Assembly (NCBI RefSeq): GCF_002149925.1
Contig: NZ_MSLT01000023.1
Span: 434,001 to 498,000 of the forward strand
DNA length: 64,000 nt
Reading direction: 5' to 3'
DNA from: Thioflexithrix psekupsensis
Lineage (GTDB): Bacteria; Pseudomonadota; Gammaproteobacteria; Beggiatoales; Beggiatoaceae
The stretch's first letter is position 1; each line of letters opens with the position of its first letter. This document shows positions 1 to 8,058 of this stretch, piece by piece. Under the pieces are notes generated by a model. That model had not been told where the DNA came from. It did no database searches and was given only the letters and a program-made list of their open reading frames with translations. The position numbers and the translations under genes are program-made.

Positions 1-842
1 AAATTCATCACGAATCGGCTTTATTTGAACATTTATTGACTTCGGGAACGCAAAGTTTTGCCGAGTCATTAGATTATTTTCCCAGTGTGAATGAATATGA
101 AACGTTGCCTGAGCAGTATTTGGCTTTAATTGCACAGGCTAAAGCGTCGGTTAATGTGCCGATTATTGGCAGTTTAAATGGCATGACGCATAGCGGTTGG
201 ATTCAATACGCTAAGAAAATTGAACAAGCAGGCGCGGATGCGTTGGAATTGAACATTTTTTATATTCCCGATGTCACGCATTCCAGTGCGGAAATTGAGC
301 AGCGTTATGTGGACATTGTGAAAACGGTTAAATCGGTGGTTTCTATTCCGGTGGCGTTAAAATTAAGTCCATTTTTTAGCTCTACGGGAAATTTGATGCA
401 ATCTTTGGATAATGCAGGCGCGGATGGTTTGGTGTTATTTAATCGTTTTTATCAGCCCGATTTTGATATTCAGACTTTAACGGTAAACTCTACGTTACAT
501 TTGAGTTCTAATGAAGAAATTCGTTTGCCGTTGTTGTGGATTGCGATGTTACATGGTAAGGTAAAGGCTTCATTAGCGGCGACTCGCGGCGTAGAAACGT
601 CAGTTGAAGTAATTAAGTATTTATTGGCCGGGGCGAATGTGGTCATGACCACATCGGCTTTATTAAGACATGGTGCGGATTATTTAAGCGTTTTATTGTC
701 AGGATTGGAAGAGTGGATGTTGACGCGAGGTTATGCTTCAGTTGACGAAATGCGCGGCGTAATGAGCCAGCAAAACGTGGCTAATCCAGAAGCATTTGAA
801 CGTGCTAATTATATTCGGATTTTGGAGGGATTTAAGGAGTAA
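1..842 (+). CDS. Dihydroorotate dehydrogenase-like protein (5' end outside window)
   Basis: The frame is open to the left edge, so the true start lies upstream; an in-frame TTG at 36 is probably internal. The visible ~280 residues form the second half of an FMN-binding TIM barrel of the dihydroorotate dehydrogenase-like family. Support comes from the barrel strands PIIGSLNG and ADALELN, the lysine-containing PVALKLSP, GADGLVLFNR, and the phosphate-binding stretch AGANVVMTTSALLRHG. Members of this side family occur in many bacteria that also have a true PyrD, so a role in pyrimidine synthesis is not certain. The gene ends in TAA just before a GC-rich hairpin and faces the nuclease array convergently. 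The family assignment is good; the substrate is unknown. Confidence 0.85.
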   Translation, partial: IHHESALFEHLLTSGTQSFAESLDYFPSVNEYETLPEQYLALIAQAKASVNVPIIGSLNGMTHSGWIQYAKKIEQAGADALELNIFYIPDVTHSSAEIEQRYVDIVKTVKSVVSIPVALKLSPFFSSTGNLMQSLDNAGADGLVLFNRFYQPDFDIQTLTVNSTLHLSSNEEIRLPLLWIAMLHGKVKASLAATRGVETSVEVIKYLLAGANVVMTTSALLRHGADYLSVLLSGLEEWMLTRGYASVDEMRGVMSQQNVANPEAFERANYIRILEGFKE

Positions 843-864
843 TGATTGGAGTTAATTAAGGGGA

Positions 865-890
865 AAAGCGCGCTTTTTTGGGCGCGCTTT
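865..890 (+). terminator. Hairpin terminator after the DHOD-like gene
   Basis: A perfect 9-bp stem (AAAGCGCGC at 865-873, GCGCGCTTT at 882-890) encloses an 8-nt T-rich loop, 22 bases after the stop codon and between convergent genes. There is no long U tract on either side, so efficiency is uncertain. Confidence 0.6.
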
Positions 891-901
891 GATTGGATTA
901 T

Positions 902-1846
902 TTATTTTTTGTCTGAATCAGAATTTACAGATGAACACAAGCGATTCACCTCACTTTCATCTACACCAAATAATTTGGCGATTTGTTCCACAGAAAAACC
1001 TTGTTGCAAAGCCAATTGAATACGCTCTAATTTCTCTTGCCCCTTACCTTTCTCAACTCCAATTTCAATGCCTTTCTCAACCCCACGCTGTTCAGCTTTT
1101 ACTGTAGCTTCTTGTACCGCTTCTTGAACAGCGGTATCAATGACGTTTTTTAAGTCACGATAATATTTAAGCGAGTTTTCGTAATCCTCAAATTGTTGAT
1201 GACTGAAGCGTGCGATTTCAGCAACCGTAAAGGCTTGTTCAAATATCTCTTCTCTTAGATCAGCGGGAATATCATCAAAGTTCTCTAAGTGCTTGATAAA
1301 GTACAACCATTTGTCAAAATGCGTTTGTAGCTCCTCAAGCTTTTTCTTAAAGCGCGGCATTTCAATGAAAATGAAAGTCAATTTATCGTAAAATATTTCA
1401 CAAACGTCATTACGCAACTGAATATTTTGCAAATAATGCTCCCCATTTTTATGATCATCAAACACGAAATCTAATAATGCAATGCAATACACTGGTTGTA
1501 ATTGGTAATTCCATTCGCCACGTTCGGCCTGTTCTCTAATAGGAAAAGTCGCATAGAAAACGCTACGATCTTTGAAAAAGTTCTGTTTGGCTTTTTGCAA
1601 CTCAACAATGAATTTATGACCGTCTTGGCTTTCACAATACAAATCAAAAATCGCTTTACGGTCTAATTCACCAGAACCCAATTGCTCGCTCTTTTTATAA
1701 AACAAATCCTGTATTTGATGTTTCGCGGGTAAAAGCTGATTCAGAAAATCAATTAACAAATGTTTATTCGCTTCTTCACCAAATAGTTTCTTAAACCCAA
1801 AATCAGTGAATGGATTGATATATTTTGCTTTGCGGTGATTTTGCAT
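902..1846 (-). CDS. Rpn family PD-(D/E)XK nuclease, array copy 1
   Basis: Rpn-family (recombination-promoting nuclease/putative transposase) protein. The N-terminal segment INPFTDFGFKKLFG is the family hallmark. The PD-(D/E)XK core is visible as KAIFDLY followed by FIVELQKAK, giving the acidic residue and the E-x-Q pair. A charged linker (GVEKGIEIGVEKG) leads to a C-terminal helix-turn-helix-like segment, FSVEQIAKLFGVDESEV. The start at MQNHRK is preferred because it is the start common to all four copies; an in-frame ATG nine codons upstream (1873) exists in copies 1-3. The C-terminus differs from the other copies (ends SSVNSDSDKK), as expected where the array meets unique sequence. Rpn proteins are Mg-dependent DNA endonucleases; the role here is unproven. 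Confidence 0.85.
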   Translation of the reverse strand: MQNHRKAKYINPFTDFGFKKLFGEEANKHLLIDFLNQLLPAKHQIQDLFYKKSEQLGSGELDRKAIFDLYCESQDGHKFIVELQKAKQNFFKDRSVFYATFPIREQAERGEWNYQLQPVYCIALLDFVFDDHKNGEHYLQNIQLRNDVCEIFYDKLTFIFIEMPRFKKKLEELQTHFDKWLYFIKHLENFDDIPADLREEIFEQAFTVAEIARFSHQQFEDYENSLKYYRDLKNVIDTAVQEAVQEATVKAEQRGVEKGIEIGVEKGKGQEKLERIQLALQQGFSVEQIAKLFGVDESEVNRLCSSVNSDSDKK

Positions 1847-1894
1847 CAGCGATGACTCTCTTATTAATGCCAAGAAATAAAATAGGGTTTTTCT

Positions 1895-2767
1895 TTATCT
1901 ACTTTTCAAGCGATTCACCTCACTTTCATCGACACCAAATAATTTGGCGATTTGCTCCACAGAAAAACCTTGTTGTAAAGCTAATTGAATACGTTCCAAT
2001 TTCTCTAATTCCCTACCACGCTGTTCTGCTTCTAGTGTGGCTTCTTGAACAGCGGTATCAATGACATTCTTTAAGTCACGATAGTATTTAAGCGAGTTTT
2101 CATAATCTTCAAGTTGTTGCGGATTAAAGCGTGCAATTTCAGCAACCGTAAAGGCTTGTTCAAATATCTCTTCTCTTAAATCAGTGGGAATATCATTAAG
2201 GTTTTCTAAGTGTTTGATAAAGTACAACCATTTATCAAAATGCGTTTGTAGCTCATCGAGCTTTTTCTTAAAGCGGGGCATTTCAATGAAAATGAAAGTC
2301 AATTTATCGTAAAATATTTCACAAACGTCATTACGCAACTGAATATTTTGTAAATAATGCTCCCCATTTTTATGGTCATCAAACACGAAATCTAATAATG
2401 CAATGCAATATACAGGCTGTAATTGGTAATCCCATTCGCCCCGTTCGGCCTGTTCTCTAATGGGAAAGGTCGCGTAGAAAACGCTACGATCTTTGAAAAA
2501 GTTCTGTTTGGCCTTTTGCAACTCAACAATGAATTTATGACCGTCTTGGCTTTCACAATACAAATCAAAAATCGCTTTACGGTCTAATTCACCAGAACCC
2601 AATTGCTCACCCTTTTTATAAAACAAATCCTGTATTTGATGTTTCGCGGGTAACAGCTGATTCAGAAAATCAATTAACAAATGTTTATTCGCTTCTTCAC
2701 CAAATAGTTTCTTAAACCCAAAATCAGTGAATGGATTGATATATTTTGCTTTGCGGTGATTTTGCAT
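1895..2767 (-). CDS. Rpn family PD-(D/E)XK nuclease, array copy 2
   Basis: Same architecture as the neighbouring copies: INPFTDFGFKK N-terminus, FDLY...VELQ catalytic segment and C-terminal FSVEQIAKLFGVDESEV. It is the shortest copy: the VEKGIEIG linker repeat is deleted and replaced by RGRELEKLER, and one copy of the VQEA linker motif is missing. The central part (DIPTDLREEIFEQAF, NPQQLEDY) is the same as in copy 3, indicating recent duplication or conversion between them. The gene is intact with no stop codons. The upstream alternative ATG is at 2794; spacing to copy 3 is 48 bp from the preferred starts. Confidence 0.85.
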   Translation of the reverse strand: MQNHRKAKYINPFTDFGFKKLFGEEANKHLLIDFLNQLLPAKHQIQDLFYKKGEQLGSGELDRKAIFDLYCESQDGHKFIVELQKAKQNFFKDRSVFYATFPIREQAERGEWDYQLQPVYCIALLDFVFDDHKNGEHYLQNIQLRNDVCEIFYDKLTFIFIEMPRFKKKLDELQTHFDKWLYFIKHLENLNDIPTDLREEIFEQAFTVAEIARFNPQQLEDYENSLKYYRDLKNVIDTAVQEATLEAEQRGRELEKLERIQLALQQGFSVEQIAKLFGVDESEVNRLKSR

Positions 2768-2815
2768 TAGCGATGACTCTCTTATTAATGCCAAAAAATA
2801 AAACAGGGTTTTTCT

Positions 2816-3748
2816 TTATTCATTTTTCAAGCGACTCACCTCACTTTCATCGACACCAAATAATTTGGCGATTTGCTCCACAGAAAAACCTTGCTGAATA
2901 GCTAATTGAAGACGTTTTAGTTTCTCTTGTTCTTCACCTATTTCAATGCCTTTCTCAACCCCAATTTCAATACCTTTTTCAACCCCACGCTGCTCTGCTT
3001 CTAACGTGGCTTCTTGTACCGCTTCTTGAACAGCGGTATCAATGACATTCTTTAAGTCACGATAGTATTTAAGCGAGTTTTCATAATCTTCAAGTTGTTG
3101 CGGATTAAAGCGTGCAATTTCAGCAACCGTAAAGGCTTGTTCAAATATCTCTTCTCTTAAATCAGTGGGAATATCATTAAGGTTTTCTAAGTGTTTGATA
3201 AAGTACAACCATTTATCAAAATGCGTTTGTAGCTCATCGAGCTTTTTCTTAAAGCGGGGCATTTCAATGAAAATGAAAGTCAATTTATCGTAAAATATTT
3301 CACAAACGTCATTACGCAACTGAATATTTTGTAAATAATGCTCCCCATTTTTATGGTCATCAAACACGAAATCTAATAATGCAATGCAATATACAGGCTG
3401 TAATTGGTAATCCCATTCGCCCCGTTCGGCCTGTTCTCTAATGGGAAAGGTCGCGTAGAAAACGCTACGATCTTTGAAAAAGTTCTGTTTGGCCTTTTGC
3501 AACTCAACAATGAATTTATGACCGTCTTGGCTCTCACAATACAAATCAAAAATCGCTTTACGGTCTAATTCACCAGAACCCAGTTGCTCACCCTTTTTAT
3601 AAAACAAATCCTGTATTTGATGTTTCGCGGGTAAAAGCTGATTCAGAAAATCAATTAACAAATGTTTATTCGCTTCTTCACCAAATAGTTTCTTAAACCC
3701 AAAATCAGTGAATGGATTGATATATTTTGCTTTGCGGTGGTTTTGCAT
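2816..3748 (-). CDS. Rpn family PD-(D/E)XK nuclease, array copy 3
   Basis: Intact Rpn-family nuclease almost identical to copy 2 over the N-terminal 240 residues, with the same catalytic FDLY...VELQ segment. The linker carries two VEKGIEIG units, and the tail reads EEQEKLKRLQLAIQQGFSVEQIAKLFG, slightly diverged from the other copies. The preferred start is MQNHRK; an alternative ATG lies at 3775. Cotranscription with the other copies is likely because spacers are short and carry no evident terminator, but this is inference. Confidence 0.85.
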   Translation of the reverse strand: MQNHRKAKYINPFTDFGFKKLFGEEANKHLLIDFLNQLLPAKHQIQDLFYKKGEQLGSGELDRKAIFDLYCESQDGHKFIVELQKAKQNFFKDRSVFYATFPIREQAERGEWDYQLQPVYCIALLDFVFDDHKNGEHYLQNIQLRNDVCEIFYDKLTFIFIEMPRFKKKLDELQTHFDKWLYFIKHLENLNDIPTDLREEIFEQAFTVAEIARFNPQQLEDYENSLKYYRDLKNVIDTAVQEAVQEATLEAEQRGVEKGIEIGVEKGIEIGEEQEKLKRLQLAIQQGFSVEQIAKLFGVDESEVSRLKNE

Positions 3749-3797
3749 TAGCGATGACTCTCTTATTAATGCCAAGAAATAAAACTAGGGTTTTTCT

Positions 3798-4742
3798 TTA
3801 TTCATTTTTCAAGCGATTCACCTCACTTTCATCTACACCAAATAATTTGGCGATTTGTTCCACAGAAAAACCTTGTTGCAAAGCCAATTGAATACGCTCT
3901 AATTTCTCTTGCTCTTTACCTTTTTCAACTCCAATTTCAATGCCTTTCTCAACCCCAATTTCAATACCTTTCTCAACCCCACGCTGTTCAGCTTTTACTG
4001 TAGCTTCTTGTACCGCTTCTTGAACAGCGGTATCAATGACGTTTTTTAAGTCACGATAATATTTAAGCGAGTTTTCGTAATCCTCAAATTGTTGATGATT
4101 GAACCGTGCGATTTCAGCCACCCTAAATGCTTGTTCAAAGACCTCTTCTCTTAAATCAGTGGGAATATCATCAAAGTCTTCTAAGTGTTTGATAAAGTAC
4201 AACCATTTGTCAAAATGTGTTTGTAATTCCTCAAGCTTTTTCTTAAAGCGGGGCATTTCAATGAAAATGAAAGTCAATTTATCGTAAAATATTTCACAAA
4301 CGTCATTACGCAACTGAATATTTTGCAAATAATGCTCTCCATTTTTATGATCATCAAACACGAAATCTAATAATGCAATGCAATATACAGGCTGTAATTG
4401 GTAATCCCATTCGCCACGTTCGGCCTGTTCTCTAATGGGAAAGGTGGCGTAGAAAACGCTACGATCTTTGAAAAAGTTCTGTTTGGCTTTTTGCAACTCA
4501 ACAATGAATTTATGACCGTCTTGGCTCTCACAATACAAATCAAAAATCGCTTTACGGTCTAATTCGCCAGAACCCAGTTGCTCACCTTTTTTATAAAACA
4601 AATCCTGTATTTGATGTTTCGCGGGTAAAAGCTGATTCAGAAAATCAATTAATAAATGTTTATTCGCCTCTTCACCAAATAGTTTCTTAAACCCAAAATC
4701 GGTGAATGGATTGATATATTTTGCTTTGCGGTGGTTTTGCAT
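3798..4742 (-). CDS. Rpn family PD-(D/E)XK nuclease, array copy 4 (promoter-proximal)
   Basis: First gene of the array in the direction of transcription. It has the same fold and motifs as the others and the longest linker, with three VEK-containing units (GVEKGIEIG twice, then GVEKGKEQ). Unlike copies 1-3, the sequence before MQNHRK does not encode MALIRESS: the upstream DNA diverges at the ACCCTGATACAAAG segment and runs into a 70-bp IS630-derived remnant at 4783-4852. This is the main reason for choosing MQNHRK as the start in all copies; an in-frame ATG at 4787 would lie inside the remnant's edge. A promoter for the array was not recognised. Confidence 0.85.
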   Translation of the reverse strand: MQNHRKAKYINPFTDFGFKKLFGEEANKHLLIDFLNQLLPAKHQIQDLFYKKGEQLGSGELDRKAIFDLYCESQDGHKFIVELQKAKQNFFKDRSVFYATFPIREQAERGEWDYQLQPVYCIALLDFVFDDHKNGEHYLQNIQLRNDVCEIFYDKLTFIFIEMPRFKKKLEELQTHFDKWLYFIKHLEDFDDIPTDLREEVFEQAFRVAEIARFNHQQFEDYENSLKYYRDLKNVIDTAVQEAVQEATVKAEQRGVEKGIEIGVEKGIEIGVEKGKEQEKLERIQLALQQGFSVEQIAKLFGVDESEVNRLKNE

Positions 4743-4782
4743 TAGCGATGACCCTGATACAAAGAAATAAAACCAATGATAG

Positions 4783-4852
4783 ACCAAAATTATGTGAGAT
4801 ATAAAAACAAATTAAGTTTTAATATCTAGTTTAAAAAGTATTATTATACGAC
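4783..4852. mobile_element. Internally deleted IS630 derivative (MITE-like remnant)
   Basis: Bases 4783-4828 match the left end of the intact IS630 element at 29984-30029 in 45 of 46 positions, and 4834-4852 match its right-end region (31080-31098) over 19 identical bases. The whole ~1.05 kb transposase interior is missing, so both ends sit side by side. It lies just upstream of the Rpn array and abuts the terminator of the tRNA operon. The outermost right-end bases are diverged. Confidence 0.75.
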
Positions 4853-4903
4853 CAAAAAAATATGAAAGAACCTCTACAATTTTTAGCTATAAATAGAGTT
4901 CTT
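4853..4903 (-). terminator. Rho-independent terminator of the tRNA operon
   Basis: On the minus strand a 10-bp stem with one bulge (arms at 4894-4903 and 4866-4876) is followed by TCAT and a run of seven T residues (4859-4853). It lies directly downstream of the three minus-strand tRNA genes. Confidence 0.6.
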
Positions 4904-4969
4904 GTATAGGCTCTGAGATTCTGGAAATTCTGATCCGGAACGATATTGACTAGGGAAAGAAAGAAGAAA

Positions 4970-5047
4970 TGGCGCGCCCGGAGAGGTTCGAACTCCCGAC
5001 CGCCTGGTTCGTAGCCAGGTACTCTAATCCAGCTGAGCTACGGGCGC
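4970..5047 (-). tRNA. tRNA-Arg (ACG), copy 2
   Basis: The 78-nt cloverleaf on the minus strand has acceptor GCGCCCG pairing with CGGGCGC, anticodon stem CCTGG/CCAGG around loop CTACGAA (anticodon ACG), T-arm GTTCGAA and an encoded CCA (4970-4972). It is identical in sequence to the copy at 5088-5165. The A34 would be converted to inosine by TadA to read CGN codons. Confidence 0.95.
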
Positions 5048-5087
5048 GTGTGTCAAGAAATGAATTGTACTAAACTGACGAGAAAAA

Positions 5088-5165
5088 TGGCGCGCCCGGA
5101 GAGGTTCGAACTCCCGACCGCCTGGTTCGTAGCCAGGTACTCTAATCCAGCTGAGCTACGGGCGC
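5088..5165 (-). tRNA. tRNA-Arg (ACG), copy 1
   Basis: Same 78-nt sequence as the copy at 4970-5047: acceptor GCGCCCG/CGGGCGC, anticodon ACG in loop CTACGAA, encoded CCA at 5088-5090. It is separated from its twin by 40 bp and from tRNA-Ser by 75 bp. The two copies are a recent tandem duplication or are kept identical by conversion. Confidence 0.95.
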
Positions 5166-5240
5166 GTTAATTTGTAGACTGTTCTGAAATCCCGTATTAA
5201 GGCAGGGGGGATCATTTCTTAATAGAATTCTCAGAATCAA

Positions 5241-5332
5241 TGGCGGAGAAGGAGGGATTCGAACCCTCGGTACCCGTATTTAGGTACGGCTCCTTAGCAG
5301 GGAGCTGGTTTCAGCCACTCACCCACTTCTCC
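5241..5332 (-). tRNA. tRNA-Ser (GCT)
   Basis: A 92-nt class II tRNA on the minus strand with acceptor GGAGAAG/CTTCTCC, anticodon stem around loop CTGCTAA (anticodon GCT, reads AGC/AGU), a long variable arm (GTACC..GGTAC-type stem), T-loop TTCGAAT and an encoded CCA at 5241-5243. It is the first gene of the tRNA operon. Confidence 0.95.
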
Positions 5333-5345
5333 AAGCGAGACGCGC

Positions 5346-5374
5346 ATTATATCCACAATCGGACAACATGACAA
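5346..5374 (-). promoter_or_regulatory. Strong sigma70 promoter of the tRNA operon
   Basis: The minus strand reads TTGTCA (5374-5369), a 17-bp spacer, then a perfect TATAAT (5351-5346), 13 bp before the tRNA-Ser 5' end. The base run after the -10 box is GCGCG, a GC-rich discriminator typical of stringently controlled stable-RNA promoters. Growth-rate control is inferred from that discriminator. Confidence 0.85.
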
Positions 5375-5419
5375 GTGTTATTTTTTCACGACTGTGGACA
5401 TTTAACACCATGCTGTCAT

Positions 5420-5746
5420 TTACAGATTGGTGTCGATAAAAGCGGCCAATTGCGATTTGCCCAAAGAACCGACTTTGGTGGCCACCACACTGCCGCCTTT
5501 GAATAACATTAAGGTTGGAATACCACGAATGCCGTAGCGAGTCGGGGTGTCTTGGTTGTCATCGATATTCACTTTAGCCACTTTCAACTTACCATCGTAA
5601 TCTGCGGCAATCTCCTCCAGAATAGGCGCAATGCTTTTGCACGGCCCACACCACTCTGCCCAATAATCAACCAGTACCGGCACACCCGCCTGAATCACTT
5701 CTGATTCAAAAGTCGCATCAGTGACTTCGACGATCAGTTCACTCAT
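5420..5746 (-). CDS. trxA: Thioredoxin
   Basis: A 108-residue thioredoxin 1 with the redox motif WAEWCGPCK at about residues 29-37, the cis-proline segment [14 protein letters not shown] and the usual length. It reduces cytoplasmic protein disulfides, including ribonucleotide reductase and thioredoxin-linked arsenate reductases; genes for both enzyme types lie elsewhere in this window, which is suggestive but not evidence of a link. The ATG is preceded by a CGGAG ribosome site and by a good promoter at 5777-5805. The gene is monocistronic, followed by the tRNA operon on the same strand. Confidence 0.97.
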   Translation of the reverse strand: MSELIVEVTDATFESEVIQAGVPVLVDYWAEWCGPCKSIAPILEEIAADYDGKLKVAKVNIDDNQDTPTRYGIRGIPTLMLFKGGSVVATKVGSLGKSQLAAFIDTNL

Positions 5747-5776
5747 GAAAATAGTCTCCGAATCCTAAATAAAGCA

Positions 5777-5805
5777 ACCATATCCCCATTTGATCATGAT
5801 GACAA
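5777..5805 (-). promoter_or_regulatory. Sigma70 promoter of trxA
   Basis: The minus strand has TTGTCA (5805-5800), a 17-bp spacer and TATGGT (5782-5777), about 30 bp before the trxA start codon. The -35 and the spacing are good; the -10 matches in four of six positions. The rest of the 297-bp gap up to bepA shows no gene. Confidence 0.6.
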
Positions 5806-6008
5806 ACAGGTGAATAGACAATAGATTAACACATTATTGTTTATCATATTTAAAATCAATGCGGTGCTGGTTTGTTGCGTATTTTTAATGAATCATCATA
5901 TTGTATTTTAACGCACAACGCGGTCACAACAACCCAGTGGCCAGCATTTTAGCAGTTACGCCCAGATTAGCAACTCACTGTCGCAAAATAATGGCTCAAT
6001 CCCCTTTC

Positions 6009-6045
6009 AATCTCTTGTAAAAAAACAGTGATCACAAGGGAGATT
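6009..6045 (-). terminator. Inverted repeat overlapping the bepA stop codon
   Basis: The arms AATCTCTTGT (6009-6018) and ACAAGGGAGATT (6034-6045) can pair with a two-base bulge. The arm on the gene side includes the bepA TAA. A T-run lies in the loop rather than after the stem, so this is only a possible 3' end structure. Confidence 0.3.
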
Positions 6046-7513
6046 AAAAATTTTTATTATCTTCTTTAATCTGTTTTAACTCCAATTCCAGTTGTTGTAA
6101 ACGGGCATCCACTCGCGTACTGAGGTAGTAATCTTCACTGGTGGTTAATCGTTGGGCTTCTTTGAGTTGAATAATTGCCGTTTCTAAATCACCATTTAAA
6201 TAATAAAATTCGGTAAGATTTAAACGAGAACTCACTGGCTGATTTAAACGGCTATGAATTTCTGCTAATAAACGATAATAATCTGAATTTTTATCACGTC
6301 CTCTGAATTGATACAATATTTGTCTGGCTTCCTGCGCCTCATCAACAGACATTAATAAACGCGCATAAGTCAAGGTTAATAACTGATCATTCGGATGAAG
6401 ACGTAAAGCAGATTGTGCTTGGGCTAAAGCGGTTTTCATATCTCCTAATTCACGGTGAATTTCAATAGACAATAATTGATAAGCCACCCGATCCATATCA
6501 TGTTTTTGCAACCATTCAAGATGGATTTGTGCGGCTTTGGCTTGATGCAAATGCAGTAACGTTAAAGCCAAAGCATAATGTACGGCTGCTTCGGTGCGAT
6601 AATTTTTGGTGTCTAAGGCTTCTTTTAACTGGCTTAATAATAACGATTTATTTGCAGTGGTCAGCACTAATAATCTGGCACGCATTAAATGAAATAATAA
6701 ATTGTCTTCACGCGGCGCACTGGGCGGATATTGATCGGCTCTGGCGTAACCTTCGGCAATTCGTTCTACAGTAACAGGATGCGTGCGCAGAAAATCAGGA
6801 ATTTCTCCCGCTTGATAGCGGTAAGCACTTTGTAAGGCTTCAAAAAACCGCGGCATTCCACGCGGATCAAAACCCGCATCCCCTAAAATTTGCATTCCAA
6901 TACTGTCCGCTTCTTTTTCGTGCAAGCGGGTGTAATTGATAAAATTTTGTATGTCTAATGCCTGACTGACCACCGCACTGGCGTTGGCCACATCCGAATT
7001 CGCGGTAGAAGCAGCCAATCCTGCCAACAACATCGCCACGATACGTGGCACCGCCATTTTGCTTTGTGCCTCGTGGGTGCGCACCGTGTGACGCTGCACC
7101 ACGTGAGCAATTTCATGCGCAAATACACTGGCTAATTCCGATTCGGTTTGGGTTTTTAAAATAAGTCCCGCATTCATGCCAATATAACCGCCTAAATGCG
7201 CAAACGCATTAATGTTCTGATCATTGACGGTAAAAAAATAAAAACGCGATTGTTGATCTTTGCTAAACGACACTAAATATTGTCCCAAAGAATTTAAATA
7301 ATCGTCTATTAATACATCTTGTAATAATAAACGTTGTTTGCGCAATTCGCGTAAAAAATATTCTCCCATTTCTCGCCCATCTTGTGGAGATAAAATGGCA
7401 TCAGCCGATAAACCAATATCGGGTAGATCAATCGCTTGCGATGTAATCAAAGGAGAATAAAATAAGAGAGCGAGAAAAAATAACAAATTTTTTAAGTTTT
7501 TTAACCGGGACAT
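6044..7513 (-). CDS. bepA: Periplasmic beta-barrel assembly-enhancing protease (M48 metalloprotease with TPRs)
   Basis: A 489-residue protein with an N-terminal signal peptide (NLLFFLALLFYSPLITSQA), then an M48 zinc protease domain carrying HEIAHVVQRH and the downstream ligand glutamate in KEADSIG, then about 200 residues of TPR-like helical repeats. This order and length match BepA (YfgC), which degrades misassembled LptD/BAM substrates and assists their maturation in the periplasm. The ATG follows a GAGGT site with 8-nt spacing. The gene is divergent from the MaoC gene and lies upstream of trxA on the same strand. Length and motifs are typical; the only alternative is another M48-TPR paralogue. 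Confidence 0.9.
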   Translation of the reverse strand: MSRLKNLKNLLFFLALLFYSPLITSQAIDLPDIGLSADAILSPQDGREMGEYFLRELRKQRLLLQDVLIDDYLNSLGQYLVSFSKDQQSRFYFFTVNDQNINAFAHLGGYIGMNAGLILKTQTESELASVFAHEIAHVVQRHTVRTHEAQSKMAVPRIVAMLLAGLAASTANSDVANASAVVSQALDIQNFINYTRLHEKEADSIGMQILGDAGFDPRGMPRFFEALQSAYRYQAGEIPDFLRTHPVTVERIAEGYARADQYPPSAPREDNLLFHLMRARLLVLTTANKSLLLSQLKEALDTKNYRTEAAVHYALALTLLHLHQAKAAQIHLEWLQKHDMDRVAYQLLSIEIHRELGDMKTALAQAQSALRLHPNDQLLTLTYARLLMSVDEAQEARQILYQFRGRDKNSDYYRLLAEIHSRLNQPVSSRLNLTEFYYLNGDLETAIIQLKEAQRLTTSEDYYLSTRVDARLQQLELELKQIKEDNKNF

Positions 7514-7545
7514 CGAATTGACCTCGTATGTTCATCAGGTTGCGT

Positions 7546-7551
7546 TATAAT
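7546..7551 (+). promoter_or_regulatory. -10 box for the MaoC hydratase gene
   Basis: A perfect TATAAT lies 38 bp before the ATG at 7589. The nearest TTGACC (7518-7523) is 22 bp upstream, too far for an ordinary -35, so only the -10 is claimed. Confidence 0.4.
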
Positions 7552-7588
7552 GAAAATCCACCTTTTTATCAGATAGAGTCCATTGAAT

Positions 7589-8017
7589 ATGAGTGAATTA
7601 CACGGCTATTATTTAGAAGATTTATCCGTTGGTTTATCCGAACGTTATGCCAAAACCATCACCGATGCGGACATTGTTTTATTCGCGGGCGTTTCTGGTG
7701 ATACTAATCCCGTGCATATTAATCAAGAATTCGCTGAACAAACCTTATTTAAAGGGCGAATTGCTCACGGTATGTTGACGGCCAGTTTAATTTCTACCGT
7801 ATTGGGTACAAAATTACCCGGTCCGGGTGCGATTTATGTCAGCCAACAATTAAAATTTAAAGCCCCCGTGCGTATCGGTGATACCGTAGTCGCTATTGCC
7901 ACGGTGAAAGACATTATCGCGGAAAAACGGCGCGTCGTCTTGGAAACCGTGTGTAAAGTCGGCAGCACCACCGTTTTAGAAGGCGAAGCCGTGTTAATGG
8001 TGGATGTACGCCGCTAA
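7589..8017 (+). CDS. phaJ: MaoC family (R)-specific enoyl-CoA hydratase
   Basis: A single hot-dog domain protein of 142 residues. The catalytic Asp/His dyad sits in AGVSGDTNPVHIN, followed by GRIAHGMLTASLIS and the YVSQQLKFKAPVRIGD strand, a near-perfect match to PhaJ-type hydratases. These convert enoyl-CoA to (R)-3-hydroxyacyl-CoA, feeding polyhydroxyalkanoate synthesis. A TTG at 7583 is also in frame, but the ATG at 7589 is the conventional start. No other PHA genes are nearby, so a role in PHA rather than another acyl-CoA pathway is inferred from the family. Confidence 0.88.
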   Translation: MSELHGYYLEDLSVGLSERYAKTITDADIVLFAGVSGDTNPVHINQEFAEQTLFKGRIAHGMLTASLISTVLGTKLPGPGAIYVSQQLKFKAPVRIGDTVVAIATVKDIIAEKRRVVLETVCKVGSTTVLEGEAVLMVDVRR

Positions 8018-8032
8018 TTTCTTGTTTTCAAT

Positions 8033-8058
8033 GGGAATAGGCTAATTAACCTGTTCCC
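8033..8058 (+). terminator. Hairpin after the MaoC gene
   Basis: GGGAATAGG (8033-8041) pairs with CCTGTTCCC (8050-8058), with one G-T type mismatch and an 8-nt loop, 15 bases after the stop. No U tract follows, so its strength is uncertain. Confidence 0.4.

Larger units (their letters stand above)
902..4742 (-). repeat. Tandem array of four Rpn nuclease genes
   Basis: Four direct repeats of about 0.92-1.0 kb each contain one complete nuclease gene plus a 48-55 bp spacer (measured from the MQNHRK starts). Long stretches are identical at the DNA level, and the spacers share the same GGGTTTTTCTTTAT core. Differences cluster in blocks: copies 2 and 3 share the NPQQLEDYENSL version, copies 1 and 4 the HQQFEDYENSL version. 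This points to duplication followed by gene conversion. Confidence 0.9.
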
